Shown: positions 1 through 9,013 of the stretch, in pieces
Numbering within the stretch: the first letter of the stretch is position 1
Layout: each line of letters begins with the position of its first letter
Source of the DNA: Microbacterium suaedae
GTDB taxonomy: Bacteria > Actinomycetota > Actinomycetes > Actinomycetales > Microbacteriaceae
Length of the DNA: 64,000 nucleotides
Assembly: GCF_003254645.1 (NCBI RefSeq)
Contig: NZ_PNFD01000003.1
Location: 1-64,000 of the forward strand
Reading direction: 5' to 3'
Made by a program: the position numbers and the translations under genes
Notes under the pieces: generated by a model
Told to the model about the DNA's origin: nothing
The model's input: only the letters and a program-made list of their open reading frames with translations
Databases searched by the model: none

Positions 1-729
1 GCCGAGGTGGCATCAGCGTTCGACGCCGACGTCGCATCCGCCTGCGCAGCAGCCTGAGCCGCCACCTGGGCCGACGCATTCGCCTCCGAGGAGACGTCCG
101 TCGATGCATCGCTGGACGCATCCGCGTTCGCCGCAACCTGAGCCGCAGCGGTCGCATCCGCATCCGCCGCAGCCGTGGCCGTGGTCGACGCATCCGCCTG
201 AGCCGCAGCCTGCGCCGCAACCTGAGCCGCCGCGTTGCTGTCGTCGTCAGCGTTCGCCGACGCGGAGGCCGAGGCCGCCGCGTTCGTGTTCTCATCGGCG
301 TTACTGCCATCCACATCACTGTCCGCGTTCGCCGCGGCCGCAACCGACGCGTCCGACGAGGAATCGGCGTTCGCGGCAACCGCCGCAGCCGATCCTGCGT
401 TCCCGTCGGCGGCCGAGGTGGCATCAGCGTTCGACGCCGACGTCGCATCCGCCTGCGCAGCAGCCTGAGCCGCCACCTGGGCCGACGCATTCGCCTCCGA
501 GGAGACGTCCGTCGATGCATCGCTGGACGCATCCGCGTTCGCCGCAACCTGAGCCGCAGCGGTCGCATCCGCATCCGCCGCAGCCGTGGCCGTGGTCGAC
601 GCATCCGCCTGAGCCGCAGCCTGCGCCGCAACCTGAGCCGCCGCGTTGCTGTCGTCGTCAGCGTTCGCCGACGCGGAGGCCGAGGCCGCCGCGTTCGTGT
701 TCTCATCGGCGTTACTGCCATCCACATCA
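1..729 (-). repeat. 411-bp (137-codon) tandem repeat in surface-protein stalk
   Basis: The sequence at 1-318 recurs at 412-729 with essentially no differences, an offset of 411 bp that keeps the reading frame. It encodes an Ala/Asp/Asn/Ser-rich low-complexity module. Near-identity at DNA level indicates recent duplication or ongoing homogenisation. More copies may continue left of the window. Confidence 0.9.
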
Positions 730-2900
730 GCGTCGGCGTTCGCAGCCGAGGTGCTGTCGGCATCGGCGTTCGCGTCGGGGTCGGCGCCCGTGCCCGCGGC
801 CTCGACCGTCAGCGAGCCGGTGGCGGGCGTCTGCGACACCTCACCCGTCGCCACGACCTCGAACGTGCCCGTAGCCGCGTCCGCATCCGTCATGTGCAGG
901 AACGAGAAGGTCCCGTCCACATCCGTCATGACCGGACCGACCTCAGCGCCGTCGATCGTCAGCGACGCCGACTCTTCGGCGGCGAAGCCCGTGCCGGAGA
1001 TCGTCGTGGACTCACCCTGCTGGATGGTGCCCGGGTCGACCATGATCGCCGTGTCGTAGACCGCGTCCGCGGCCTCGATCGTCAGCGAGCCGGTGGCGGG
1101 CGTCTGCGACGCCTCACCCGTCGCCACGACCTCGAACGTGCCCGTAGCCGCGTCCGCATCCGTCATGTGGTCGAACGTGAAGTTCCCGTCAACATCCGTC
1201 ATGACCGGACCGACCTCAGCACCGTCGATCGTCAGCGACACCGACTCCTCCGCCGCGAAGCCCGAACCGGAAATCGTCGTGGACTCACCCTGCTGGATCG
1301 TTCCCGGGTCGACCAGGATCGCCGTGTCGTAGACCACGTCGGCGATCGAGTTCGCGCCGACTGATGCCTTCCCGAGGTTCACGGTCGCCCCGTTGCCCCC
1401 GATGAGAGTGATCTGCGTGGCGATCTCGGTGTAGGTGCCCGCACCGTCGTCCTCCTGGACATTGATGTTGACGCTGACGACATCACCGATCAGCCCGAAC
1501 ACGGGGCTGAGCTCGCCAGCCGCGGTCGTGATCACAGCCTCGATCGCGCTACCCGCCGTGCTGAGCGCGCTCGTGACGAGCGGCTGGACCAGGTCGGTGA
1601 GACCACTCGTCACTGTGGCAAGCAGCGGGTCGATGATCGGGTCGAGAAGCCCGAGAGTACCGGTCCCGCTGAGCGCGAGCGATTCCGTACCATCGAGCAG
1701 ATCGCCGAGCGTGCCGTCGTAAGCGATGTCGAGACCGGCTGTGCAAAGCCCGGCTACCTCAAGCAAGCAGACACCCCCGCTGATGGAGACGGTGACACTG
1801 TCGAGCACTCCGTCGAGAGCGGCGTTGATCTCACCCTGCAGCTGCGTCAGCAGACCTTCAACCTGGTCGCCAATCGCCGTGAGCGTCGTCGCACTCAGAA
1901 GAGGTGTGTTCGGCGGGAGGTTGTTGACGTCGACAAGCTGCTCGAGATCAACGGCGATCGTGCCTGCACTCAGGTCGAGCGTCACGCCGCCAGCGGTTCG
2001 CACCTCGTTCAGCTCCGCGTTGAGCGCGCCCGCCAGATCGGCCGTGATGTCGACGGCCAGGTCGTTCGAGACGAGAGAGACGCCCGGCAGGAGGGAGCTG
2101 AGGAGGTCCAGGGAATCTGTGACGCCGGCGAGAAGACCGTCGACGACCTCATCTTCCAGAGCCTCGAGCGTCGTGCCGAGCGTGGTGAGCGCCCCGTTGG
2201 CGGTTGTGACGATGTCGCCGAGAAGCGGTGAGCCGACGTTGATCGTCGCGGACGCGATCTGATAGTCGCGGCAGTGATCCGGGGCCGCCAGATCGGCGCA
2301 CGCGGTCGCCAGATCGGCCTGAGCGGCGTCAAATGCCGCGACGCCCGTGACAGCGCCAAGCGTGAGGCTCGCAGTGTCGAGCGCCGCAGTCTCCGGAAGG
2401 AGCGCCATGAGGTTGAGGCTTGCATCGGCGGGGAATGTGCCGTCGCCCGAGGTGTCCACAACACCCGCGTCACTGACGGCTCCGGAGGCTGCAAGCGAGA
2501 CCCCGGCGTCGCGCGCCTCGGAGTACTGGTTCACCGCTCCGAGCGCCAGCAGGTCGCCGAGAGGGAGCGAAACTCCGTCGGCAATCGTGACATTGATCGC
2601 GCTGAGCGCCGTGATATCTAGGTCGGTCGTGTCGATCACCGGAGCGGGATCGCCCGAGTTGCTGGCTTCGGTCCCCGCGACGCCCGCGATCGAAGAGAGA
2701 TCGATCGCGTCCAGAAGCGACCCGCTCACGAACTGAGAGCTGGACGCGGACTCGTCACCGGGCGCTGCCGAAGCGGGGACAGCGACGAGCCCCATTCCCA
2801 CCATCGTTGATGTCGCGACCACGGCTCCGATACCGAGTCGCCTCCTCGTCAACCACCGGGAGCTGCCGCCCCCGGATCGACCCTGTTTCTGAGCGTGCAC
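1..2900 (-). CDS. Choice-of-anchor G family surface protein, 3' end outside window
   Basis: The frame is open from a GTG at 2900 (GAGGGG ribosome site about 7 nt upstream) to position 1, so at least 966 residues are visible and the C-terminus lies beyond the left edge. Residues 1-46 form a long signal peptide: basic start, RRR, hydrophobic core, PASAA cleavage site. Residues about 50-510 match the Val/Leu/Asp-rich body of actinobacterial choice-of-anchor G proteins. Two near-identical Ig-like modules of about 93 residues follow (nt about 1350-1070 and 1065-785; both contain VDPGTIQQGESTTISG). The rest is an Ala/Asp/Ser/Asn-rich stalk made of a 411-bp repeat. Likely secreted and anchored at the cell surface; ligand unknown. 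Family assignment is by recognition, and the sorting signal cannot be seen. Confidence 0.85.
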   Translation of the reverse strand, partial: MHAQKQGRSGGGSSRWLTRRRLGIGAVVATSTMVGMGLVAVPASAAPGDESASSSQFVSGSLLDAIDLSSIAGVAGTEASNSGDPAPVIDTTDLDITALSAINVTIADGVSLPLGDLLALGAVNQYSEARDAGVSLAASGAVSDAGVVDTSGDGTFPADASLNLMALLPETAALDTASLTLGAVTGVAAFDAAQADLATACADLAAPDHCRDYQIASATINVGSPLLGDIVTTANGALTTLGTTLEALEDEVVDGLLAGVTDSLDLLSSLLPGVSLVSNDLAVDITADLAGALNAELNEVRTAGGVTLDLSAGTIAVDLEQLVDVNNLPPNTPLLSATTLTAIGDQVEGLLTQLQGEINAALDGVLDSVTVSISGGVCLLEVAGLCTAGLDIAYDGTLGDLLDGTESLALSGTGTLGLLDPIIDPLLATVTSGLTDLVQPLVTSALSTAGSAIEAVITTAAGELSPVFGLIGDVVSVNINVQEDDGAGTYTEIATQITLIGGNGATVNLGKASVGANSIADVVYDTAILVDPGTIQQGESTTISGSGFAAEESVSLTIDGAEVGPVMTDVDGNFTFDHMTDADAATGTFEVVATGEASQTPATGSLTIEAADAVYDTAIMVDPGTIQQGESTTISGTGFAAEESASLTIDGAEVGPVMTDVDGTFSFLHMTDADAATGTFEVVATGEVSQTPATGSLTVEAAGTGADPDANADADSTSAANADADVDGSNADENTNAAASASASANADDDSNAAAQVAAQAAAQADASTTATAAADADATAAAQVAANADASSDASTDVSSEANASAQVAAQAAAQADATSASNADATSAADGNAGSAAAVAANADSSSDASVAAAANADSDVDGSNADENTNAAASASASANADDDSNAAAQVAAQAAAQADASTTATAAADADATAAAQVAANADASSDASTDVSSEANASAQVAAQAAAQADATSASNADATS

Positions 2901-3051
2901 TGGATACCCCTCACATCGATACGTTCATCGAGCCCCGAGGCCGATCGAAGATGCACGGCCATCGTGGACGCGGCACAGGTCCGCGCGCCCAGCTTTGCGG
3001 TATACGAGCCTGGCGTCCAGTATTCTGGGAGGGAACTGAATAACGATTCGG

Positions 3052-5037
3052 TTACGGCGACGCGCTGATGACCTCGATCACCTGCTGTCCGTAGGCCTCG
3101 CGCTTCTTCGCGCCGACCCCCGTAATGCCGTCAAGTTCGGCGAGACTCGTCGGCCGATGCTCGGCGAGAGCCCGAAGTGTCGCATCGCCGAACACGATGT
3201 ATGCCGGCACCCCCTGCTCTCGAGCCTGCGCTGCCCGCCACCCGCGCAGCGCCTCGAAGAGATCGCGATCCTCGGGCGCGAGCGTGTCGGCAGCTGTCGT
3301 CTTCTTCGCCGCCGGTCGAGAGCGCCGACCGATCACGTCCTGTCGCAGCGGCACGGGCGTCTCGCCCCGTAGCACCCCTGCCGATTCCGGCGTGACCGCG
3401 AGCGTGTTGTACTCACCCTGCGGGGCGAGCAGCCCGCGCGCGAGAAGCTGCCGGATGACGCTGCGCCAGTCTTGTTCAGACAGATCGCCGCCGATGCCGT
3501 AGGTCGCGAGCTGATCGTGCCGGAATCGGGTGACGCGCTCGTTCTCTTTGCCGCGCAGGATGTCGATCAGGTGCCCCGCGCCGAACGACTGCCCGCGCTC
3601 GCGCTGCAGGCGCACGATCGTCGACATCAGCTTCTGCGCGGCGACGAGCCCGTCCCAGGTCTTCGGCGGCTCGAGACAGGTATCGCAGTTTCCGCAGGGG
3701 GAGGACTCCTGACCGAAGTATCCGAGCAGGTTCTGGCGTCGGCAGGACACGGTCTCGCACAGCGCGAGCATCGCGTCGAGGTGCTGCTGCTGACGCATCT
3801 TCAGGGTGCGATCGCCCTCGCCCTGCTGAATCATCCGGCGCTGCTGCACGACGTCGCCGAGACCGTAGGCCATCCACGCGACGCTCGGCTCGCCGTCGCG
3901 CCCCGCTCGCCCCGTCTCCTGGTAGTACCCCTCGACCGACTTCGGCAGATCGATGTGGGCGACGAATCGCACATCGGGCTTGTCGATGCCCATGCCGAAC
4001 GCGATCGTCGCGACCACGACGACGCCCTCGTCGCGCAGGAAGCGCCCCTGATGCGCCGCCCTCATCTCGGCCGGGAGACCCGCGTGATACGGGATCGCGT
4101 CGATGCCCTGCCCCGCAAGATAGGTCGCGGTCTGCTCGACCGACTTGCGACTCAGGGCGTAGACGATCCCCGCGGCCCCGTCGGGCTGAGAGCGGATGAA
4201 CTGCAGCAGCTGCCGACGAGCGTCGACCTTCGGCTCGATGCGGTACTGGATGTTGGGGCGATCGAAGCTCGCGACGAAGTGCCGAGCGTCGCCGAGACGC
4301 AGCCGCTCGGTGATCTCGCGATGGGTCTCGCGGGTGGCCGTCGCCGTGAGGGCGATGCGCGGGACACCGGGAAACTGCTCGCCGAGCTCGCCGAGGGCGA
4401 GATAGTCGGGCCGGAAGTCGTGCCCCCACTGGCTGACGCAGTGGGCTTCGTCGATCGCGATGACGCTCAGCGCGCCGCGTGCGAGGAGCTCTCTCGTCTG
4501 CGGACTGCTGAGGCGTTCCGGCGCGACGTAGATGAGGTCGAGCTCGCCCGCGAGGTACGCGCGTTCGACCTCGGCGCGCTCGGCAGGCGCCTGCGTCGAG
4601 TTGAGGGAGGCCGCCGCGACGCCGTTGGCGCGCAGTGCCTCGACCTGATCGTGCATGAGCGCGATCAGGGGTGAGACCACGAGCCCGGTGCCCTCGCGCA
4701 CGAGCGCCGGCACCTGGTAGCACACGCTCTTTCCGCCACCCGTCGGCATGAGGACGATGGCATCGCCGCCGCCCACGACCTGTTCGACGATCTCGGCCTG
4801 CTCACCGCGGAATGCCTCGTATCCGTACACTGTCTGGAGCGCCTCGAGCCCCGTCCCGAATCGCGGGGCGCGAACGGCTCGCCGCTCGCGCGGCGCGTCG
4901 GCCGGAGGCGAATCCGAAGCGAACGGATCGGCCCACTCGATCGCGCCGCCCGTGTACTCGGCGTATGCGTCGTCGGGCGGCTCTTCCGGCGGAATCCAGC
5001 CGTCGTCGGGATCGAAGTCATACGGCGGCTGCGTCAT
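3052..5037 (-). CDS. recQ: ATP-dependent DNA helicase RecQ
   Basis: 661 residues. Superfamily-2 3'-5' helicase that unwinds recombination and replication intermediates. Walker A is MPTGGGKS (97-104) and the DEAH box lies at 196-199 in IDEAHC. Further motifs are TATATRETH, motif V (VVVATIAFGMGIDKPDVR) and motif VI (YQETGRAGRDG). The RQC zinc ligands follow (CETVSCRR, then CGNCDTC), and an HRDC-type domain ends the protein (LAELDGITGVGAKK). Order and length fit a full RecQ. The first 50 residues are acidic, Pro-rich and probably disordered. No GGATCC was seen in this gene, unlike its neighbours to the right. Confidence 0.95.
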   Translation of the reverse strand: MTQPPYDFDPDDGWIPPEEPPDDAYAEYTGGAIEWADPFASDSPPADAPRERRAVRAPRFGTGLEALQTVYGYEAFRGEQAEIVEQVVGGGDAIVLMPTGGGKSVCYQVPALVREGTGLVVSPLIALMHDQVEALRANGVAAASLNSTQAPAERAEVERAYLAGELDLIYVAPERLSSPQTRELLARGALSVIAIDEAHCVSQWGHDFRPDYLALGELGEQFPGVPRIALTATATRETHREITERLRLGDARHFVASFDRPNIQYRIEPKVDARRQLLQFIRSQPDGAAGIVYALSRKSVEQTATYLAGQGIDAIPYHAGLPAEMRAAHQGRFLRDEGVVVVATIAFGMGIDKPDVRFVAHIDLPKSVEGYYQETGRAGRDGEPSVAWMAYGLGDVVQQRRMIQQGEGDRTLKMRQQQHLDAMLALCETVSCRRQNLLGYFGQESSPCGNCDTCLEPPKTWDGLVAAQKLMSTIVRLQRERGQSFGAGHLIDILRGKENERVTRFRHDQLATYGIGGDLSEQDWRSVIRQLLARGLLAPQGEYNTLAVTPESAGVLRGETPVPLRQDVIGRRSRPAAKKTTAADTLAPEDRDLFEALRGWRAAQAREQGVPAYIVFGDATLRALAEHRPTSLAELDGITGVGAKKREAYGQQVIEVISASP

Positions 5038-5083
5038 GCCCCCAGCCTACGAGCGACGACTGACAGGCATCCGCCTCCTGTGG

Positions 5084-5092
5084 ACAACTCGA
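5084..5092. promoter_or_regulatory. Isolated DnaA-box-like 9-mer
   Basis: TGTGGACAA is the reverse complement of the actinobacterial DnaA box TTGTCCACA. It stands alone in the divergent region between recQ and ykoE, so it is not an origin. It could be a titration or regulatory site, or chance. Confidence 0.3.
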
Positions 5093-5165
5093 TCGCAACT
5101 GAGGGCACCCTCACTTTCTCGGCGGATCCGCACGAAAATCGGCTCCCGCAGGGGGTCGCTCACCG

Positions 5166-5171
5166 TAGGCT
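5166..5171 (+). promoter_or_regulatory. -10 element of a leaderless promoter for ykoE
   Basis: TAGGCT is followed by 6 nt and then the GTG at 5178, the usual spacing of an actinobacterial leaderless transcript. No Shine-Dalgarno sequence is visible. No thiamine riboswitch core was recognised upstream. Confidence 0.45.
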
Positions 5172-5177
5172 CGGAGT

Positions 5178-5735
5178 GTGTCCCGCCCCTCTGTGCTCTC
5201 GACGCGCGTCCTGCTCGTCTGCGCCGCGATCGGCGTCGCGACAGGCCTCGTCGGCGGTATCGAAGGCTGGCTCGCCGTTCCGGTTCTCGCCGCGACCCCG
5301 TTCCTGTACGGCTTCCTCCTCGGGGTGCACGTCCTTCCGGGGATCATCGCGCAGGAGCTGTTCCGCGGACCGTGGGTCGCGCTCCTCGCCCACGTGCTCG
5401 CCGCATTCGTCAGCTGCGCGATCGCGCCCGTCTACGCCCTGCAGTTCCTGGGCACGGCGCTGCTGTTCGGGGGGATTCAAGAGCTCGTGGCCGCGGCCTT
5501 CCGCTATCGGGCGTGGGCATGGTGGCGATACACGCTGTCGGCCCTCATCATCGGAGCGGGCATCGCTGCCGTCGTGTGGATGGCCGCCGACCTCGCACGC
5601 CTGCCCGAGTGGGCGCAGATCGCGTACATCGCCCTGTCGATGCTCGGCCCCGTCGCCTGGACACTCGGCGGCCTCGCCGTCGGCCGCTCCCTCGAGCGGG
5701 CCGGTGTCGTACCCCGGCGCCGTGTCGCCCGGTGA
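5178..5735 (+). CDS. ykoE: ECF transporter substrate-binding (S) component, YkoE family
   Basis: 185-residue membrane protein with about five to six hydrophobic segments, the size and hydropathy of an S subunit. It binds the vitamin-type substrate in the membrane; YkoE proteins are linked to hydroxymethylpyrimidine/thiamine. The stop overlaps the start of the fused ATPase/T-subunit gene (GTGA), so the two are co-translated. Together they form a complete two-gene importer. Substrate is inferred from the family only; no riboswitch supports it. Start GTG chosen because of the upstream leaderless -10 element. Confidence 0.8.
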   Translation: MSRPSVLSTRVLLVCAAIGVATGLVGGIEGWLAVPVLAATPFLYGFLLGVHVLPGIIAQELFRGPWVALLAHVLAAFVSCAIAPVYALQFLGTALLFGGIQELVAAAFRYRAWAWWRYTLSALIIGAGIAAVVWMAADLARLPEWAQIAYIALSMLGPVAWTLGGLAVGRSLERAGVVPRRRVAR

Positions 5736-7903
5736 CCGCGCCGATCGTCGCCCTCTCACGTGTGAGCGTGACGCATGAAGGCGCGAGCCGCCCGGCGATC
5801 CGCGATGTGTCGTTTGCGATCGCCCCCGGCGAGGTCGTGCTGCTCGCGGGGCCGAGCGGATCCGGCAAGTCGACCCTCGCGCTCACGACCAATGGGCTGA
5901 TCCCGCACGCGATCGACGCCGAGGTAGCGGGATCCGTCACCGTGGCCGGCATCCCGACATCGCAGGCGACACCCGCGCAGCTGGGCACGCACGTCGGGAT
6001 GGTGTTCCAGGATCCCGACGCGCAGGTCGTCACGGGATCCGTGCGCGATGAGGTCGCGTTCGCCCTCGAGAATCTGCTCCTGTCTGCAGACGAGATCGCC
6101 GCCCGCTGCGAGGATTCGCTGCGCCGCGTGGGCCTGTGGGAGCGTCGGGAGGAGGATCCGGCCGTGCTGTCGGGCGGCGGACGCCAACGGCTCGCGATCG
6201 CGTGCGCCCTCGCGATGCGGCCCGCGCTCATCGTGCTCGACGAGCCGACCGCGAATCTGGATCCGGACGGTGCCGCCGACGTGTACTCGGCCGTGCGGGA
6301 CGTGATCACGTCGGGTGATCGATCGCTGCTCGTCATCGAGCACGACCTCGCCGCGGCCCTGCCGCTCGCGACGCGGATCCTCGTCCTCGATCACGAGGGA
6401 CGCCTCGCCTTCGACGGCGCCCCCTCCGACGTCCTCCGCGACCACGCCGACGAACTCCGCACCCTCGGCGTCGCACTCCCGTCGCCGCCCGCGAGCGAGA
6501 CCCTCGCGGGCGCGCGCACCAGCGCGGATCCGATCATCACGGCGCGCGATATCGCCGTCGCGCGCGGCGGCCGCGACGTTCTGCGCGACGTCTCGGCCGA
6601 CGTCCCCCGCGGATCCTTCACTGCGATCATCGGCCCCAACGGCGCCGGCAAAACGAGCCTCGCGCAGGCGCTCGCGGGCGTGATCCCGGTCTCGCGCGGG
6701 GCCGTCCGCGTCGAGGGCGAGGATCCGTGGCGACCCCGGCGGCGCGCACGCGCGGTCCGCTTCGTCTTCCAGAACCCCGAGCATCAGTTCGTCGCCCACA
6801 CCGTGCGCGACGAACTGGCGCACGACCTGCGTCGCCTTCGCCTGCCGCGTGACGAGGTCGAGACGCGCGTCGCGCGCATGCTCGACCGGCTCGGGCTCGC
6901 CGACCACGCCGATCAGCACCCGTCGCGACTCTCCGGCGGGCAGAAGCGGCGCCTCTCCGTCGGCACGGCCCTCATCGCGATGCCTCCGAGCGGCGTGCTC
7001 ATCCTCGACGAGCCGCTCTACGGTCAGGACGCGATCCGCAGCGCGGCGCTCATCGACATGCTCGAGGACCTCCACGCGGCCGGTACGACGATCGTCGTCG
7101 TCACGCACGACGACGCGCTCGTCGCCCAGCACGCGACGCACGTCATCGAGCTGCCGGGAATGCAAGCAGTCGAGAGCGCGCCGACTCCCTCCACGGACTC
7201 CGCGCCCGATGTGCCGACGACGCGACGACCGCGGGCGCTCGACACCCTCAACCCGCTTGCGAAGTTCGCCGCGGTGATCCCGGCGATGATCGGCCTCGTG
7301 CTGACCCGCGACGCGATCACGCCCGCGATCTTCCTCGCCCTGTCCACCCTCGCCCTGCTGCTCGGCACCCGCTTCACGCGGCAGATCGCGCTGTGGCTCG
7401 GCGTGGCGCTCCCCGCGATCGTCATCGTCCTCGCGACGGGATTCGGCGTGTGGAGCGGGCTCGAGGCGGGCATCGCGACCGCGCTGCGCCTCGCCGCCCT
7501 GCTCGCGCTCGCGCTGATTCCCGGCGTGACGAGCGACGGCGTCGACACCGTGCGCGCCCTCGTCGCGCAGCTCCGGATCCCGTATCGCATCGGCTACGCG
7601 GCGCTCGCGGCGGTGCGGTTCGTGCCGCGTTTCCGGTACGAGCTCGGGGTGATCCGCTCGGCCCGGCGGGTCCGAGGATCCGCGGTGCGCGGCCCCGCCG
7701 CCGTCAGTCTGCTGGTGCCGCTGCTCGCCGGCGGGATCCGGCACGCCGAGCGCGTCGCGCTCGCGATGGACGCCCGCGCCTTCGGTGCGTACCCGACCCG
7801 TACCGAACGCCGCGAGTGGCGCTGGCGCGCCCCCGACACAGCCTGCGTCGTCGTGGGCTGGGCCGTCACTGCGGTGACGTTCGTCGTGGGCGCGCTGCAC
7901 TGA
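5732..7903 (+). CDS. ECF transporter: two ATPase domains fused to the T subunit
   Basis: 723 residues joining three subunits that are usually separate. The first ABC ATPase has Walker A GPSGSGKST (40-48) and LIVLDEPTANLDP; its signature reads LSGGG where LSGGQ is usual. The second ATPase (about 265-475) has GPNGAGKTS, a normal LSGGQ and VLILDEPLYGQD. After an acidic/Pro linker, residues about 490-723 form an EcfT-like membrane domain with the coupling-helix motif ARRVRG and MDARAFG. Start GTG overlaps the ykoE stop. Energises uptake of the YkoE substrate (YkoCD-like, probably thiamine precursor). The frame stays open upstream of 5732, but that part is the ykoE shadow. Confidence 0.88.
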   Translation: MTAPIVALSRVSVTHEGASRPAIRDVSFAIAPGEVVLLAGPSGSGKSTLALTTNGLIPHAIDAEVAGSVTVAGIPTSQATPAQLGTHVGMVFQDPDAQVVTGSVRDEVAFALENLLLSADEIAARCEDSLRRVGLWERREEDPAVLSGGGRQRLAIACALAMRPALIVLDEPTANLDPDGAADVYSAVRDVITSGDRSLLVIEHDLAAALPLATRILVLDHEGRLAFDGAPSDVLRDHADELRTLGVALPSPPASETLAGARTSADPIITARDIAVARGGRDVLRDVSADVPRGSFTAIIGPNGAGKTSLAQALAGVIPVSRGAVRVEGEDPWRPRRRARAVRFVFQNPEHQFVAHTVRDELAHDLRRLRLPRDEVETRVARMLDRLGLADHADQHPSRLSGGQKRRLSVGTALIAMPPSGVLILDEPLYGQDAIRSAALIDMLEDLHAAGTTIVVVTHDDALVAQHATHVIELPGMQAVESAPTPSTDSAPDVPTTRRPRALDTLNPLAKFAAVIPAMIGLVLTRDAITPAIFLALSTLALLLGTRFTRQIALWLGVALPAIVIVLATGFGVWSGLEAGIATALRLAALLALALIPGVTSDGVDTVRALVAQLRIPYRIGYAALAAVRFVPRFRYELGVIRSARRVRGSAVRGPAAVSLLVPLLAGGIRHAERVALAMDARAFGAYPTRTERREWRWRAPDTACVVVGWAVTAVTFVVGALH

Positions 7904-7924
7904 CGGGCAGCGGGACTCTCCGGC

Positions 7925-8956
7925 TCAGTACCCCGGTGCGGCGGGGAGACCCCAGAACTCCTCGTACGTCTCGTATCCACCCTCGTGATACGCAGTCGCG
8001 AGCTCGACGCCGACGTAGCGAAGGTGCCACGGCTCGGCCTCATAGCCCGTCGTCGCCGTCGTGTGCGCCTCGTATCGGACGATCCACCCGTGCCGCCACG
8101 CATTGTCGGCGATCCACTGCCCCTGCGGCGTCTCGCCGAACTCGTACATCGTTCCGCACGCGGTCCCGTCGCACGCCACGAGGTCCGCGGCGAGGCCGAG
8201 CTGGTGCTCGCTGTACCCGGGGCGTGCCGAGGTGAGATCGGCACCTTCGGTTCCGCGCAGATCGACCTGGGATCCGTAGGCATCGACCTGCGTGTCGTAT
8301 GAGCGATACCCGCTCTCGAGCCCGATCTCGCCCGCGCCGGCGTCGAGCGCGGCAGATGTCATCGCGTCGAGCGACTCGGCGGCGGACGGATCCAGGTGCG
8401 CGCCGATCGGACTGTACGTCGCGGGGGCGACGAGCTCCGGCACGAAGTCGATCGGATCGATCGGCCGCTGCTTGTTGACGACGACCCAGTCCCAGGCGGG
8501 ATGGCTCAGCGAGATGCAATCGCTCGCGCGACCCGCGACGACGCCCTCGCGGAACGCCGAGCCGCCGCCCGCGGCGACGACGAGCGCCTCGGGGTCGCCC
8601 GAGGCGATCGCCTCGTCGACCGAGGGCGAGCAGAACGCGGCGGATTCGTCCCCGTCGCTCGCGCGATCCGGTTCGTCATCGTCGAGATCTGCCTGACGAA
8701 GCGGGATCCCCTGCGCCTCCGGGGTCGCGGCCTCGACGGTGGGATCCAGCGGGGCCGGATCCCCGAGCGCCTGCGTGCCCGCGCCGTCGCCGCGGAGATC
8801 GCGATCCGCGCCTCCCGCCGAGAGAAGCGCGCCCGTGACGAGCATGGCGCACGCCGCGAACGCGGCGACCGCCGTTGCGACCGCCCGGCGGCGTCGACGC
8901 GTGACGCGTCGACGCCGCTCAGCGCGGCGCGAGAGCTCAGGGGGCGCGGTGGTCAC
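7925..8956 (-). CDS. D-alanyl-D-alanine carboxypeptidase, VanY-like (peptidase M15B)
   Basis: 343 residues. A basic N-terminus with one membrane segment (about 24-42) is followed by an acidic Pro-rich linker and a C-terminal VanY domain. Zinc/catalytic motifs are SEHQLGLAAD and EPWHLRYVG, with the upstream ESGYRSYDTQ. Trims the terminal D-Ala of peptidoglycan peptides outside the membrane. The gene converges on the ECF transporter, leaving 21 bp between stops. The family is clear; physiological role (remodelling versus glycopeptide resistance) is not. Confidence 0.88.
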   Translation of the reverse strand: MTTAPPELSRRAERRRRVTRRRRRAVATAVAAFAACAMLVTGALLSAGGADRDLRGDGAGTQALGDPAPLDPTVEAATPEAQGIPLRQADLDDDEPDRASDGDESAAFCSPSVDEAIASGDPEALVVAAGGGSAFREGVVAGRASDCISLSHPAWDWVVVNKQRPIDPIDFVPELVAPATYSPIGAHLDPSAAESLDAMTSAALDAGAGEIGLESGYRSYDTQVDAYGSQVDLRGTEGADLTSARPGYSEHQLGLAADLVACDGTACGTMYEFGETPQGQWIADNAWRHGWIVRYEAHTTATTGYEAEPWHLRYVGVELATAYHEGGYETYEEFWGLPAAPGY

Positions 8957-9013
8957 CGTGCCATCGTCTCTGCTCCGGGTGTCTTCGCCCTGTACGCGCG
9001 CCGAAGAGGCCTG

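Noticed and set aside
104..1364. Rightward open frames over the surface-protein repeats
   Set aside because: Products are Arg/Pro/Ser/His-rich shadows; the minus-strand frame has a signal peptide, Ig-like modules and family similarity.
5038..5177. Thiamine riboswitch before the YkoE-type importer
   Set aside because: CTGAGG appears, but the conserved CTGAGA and downstream GATCTGG-type core are missing.
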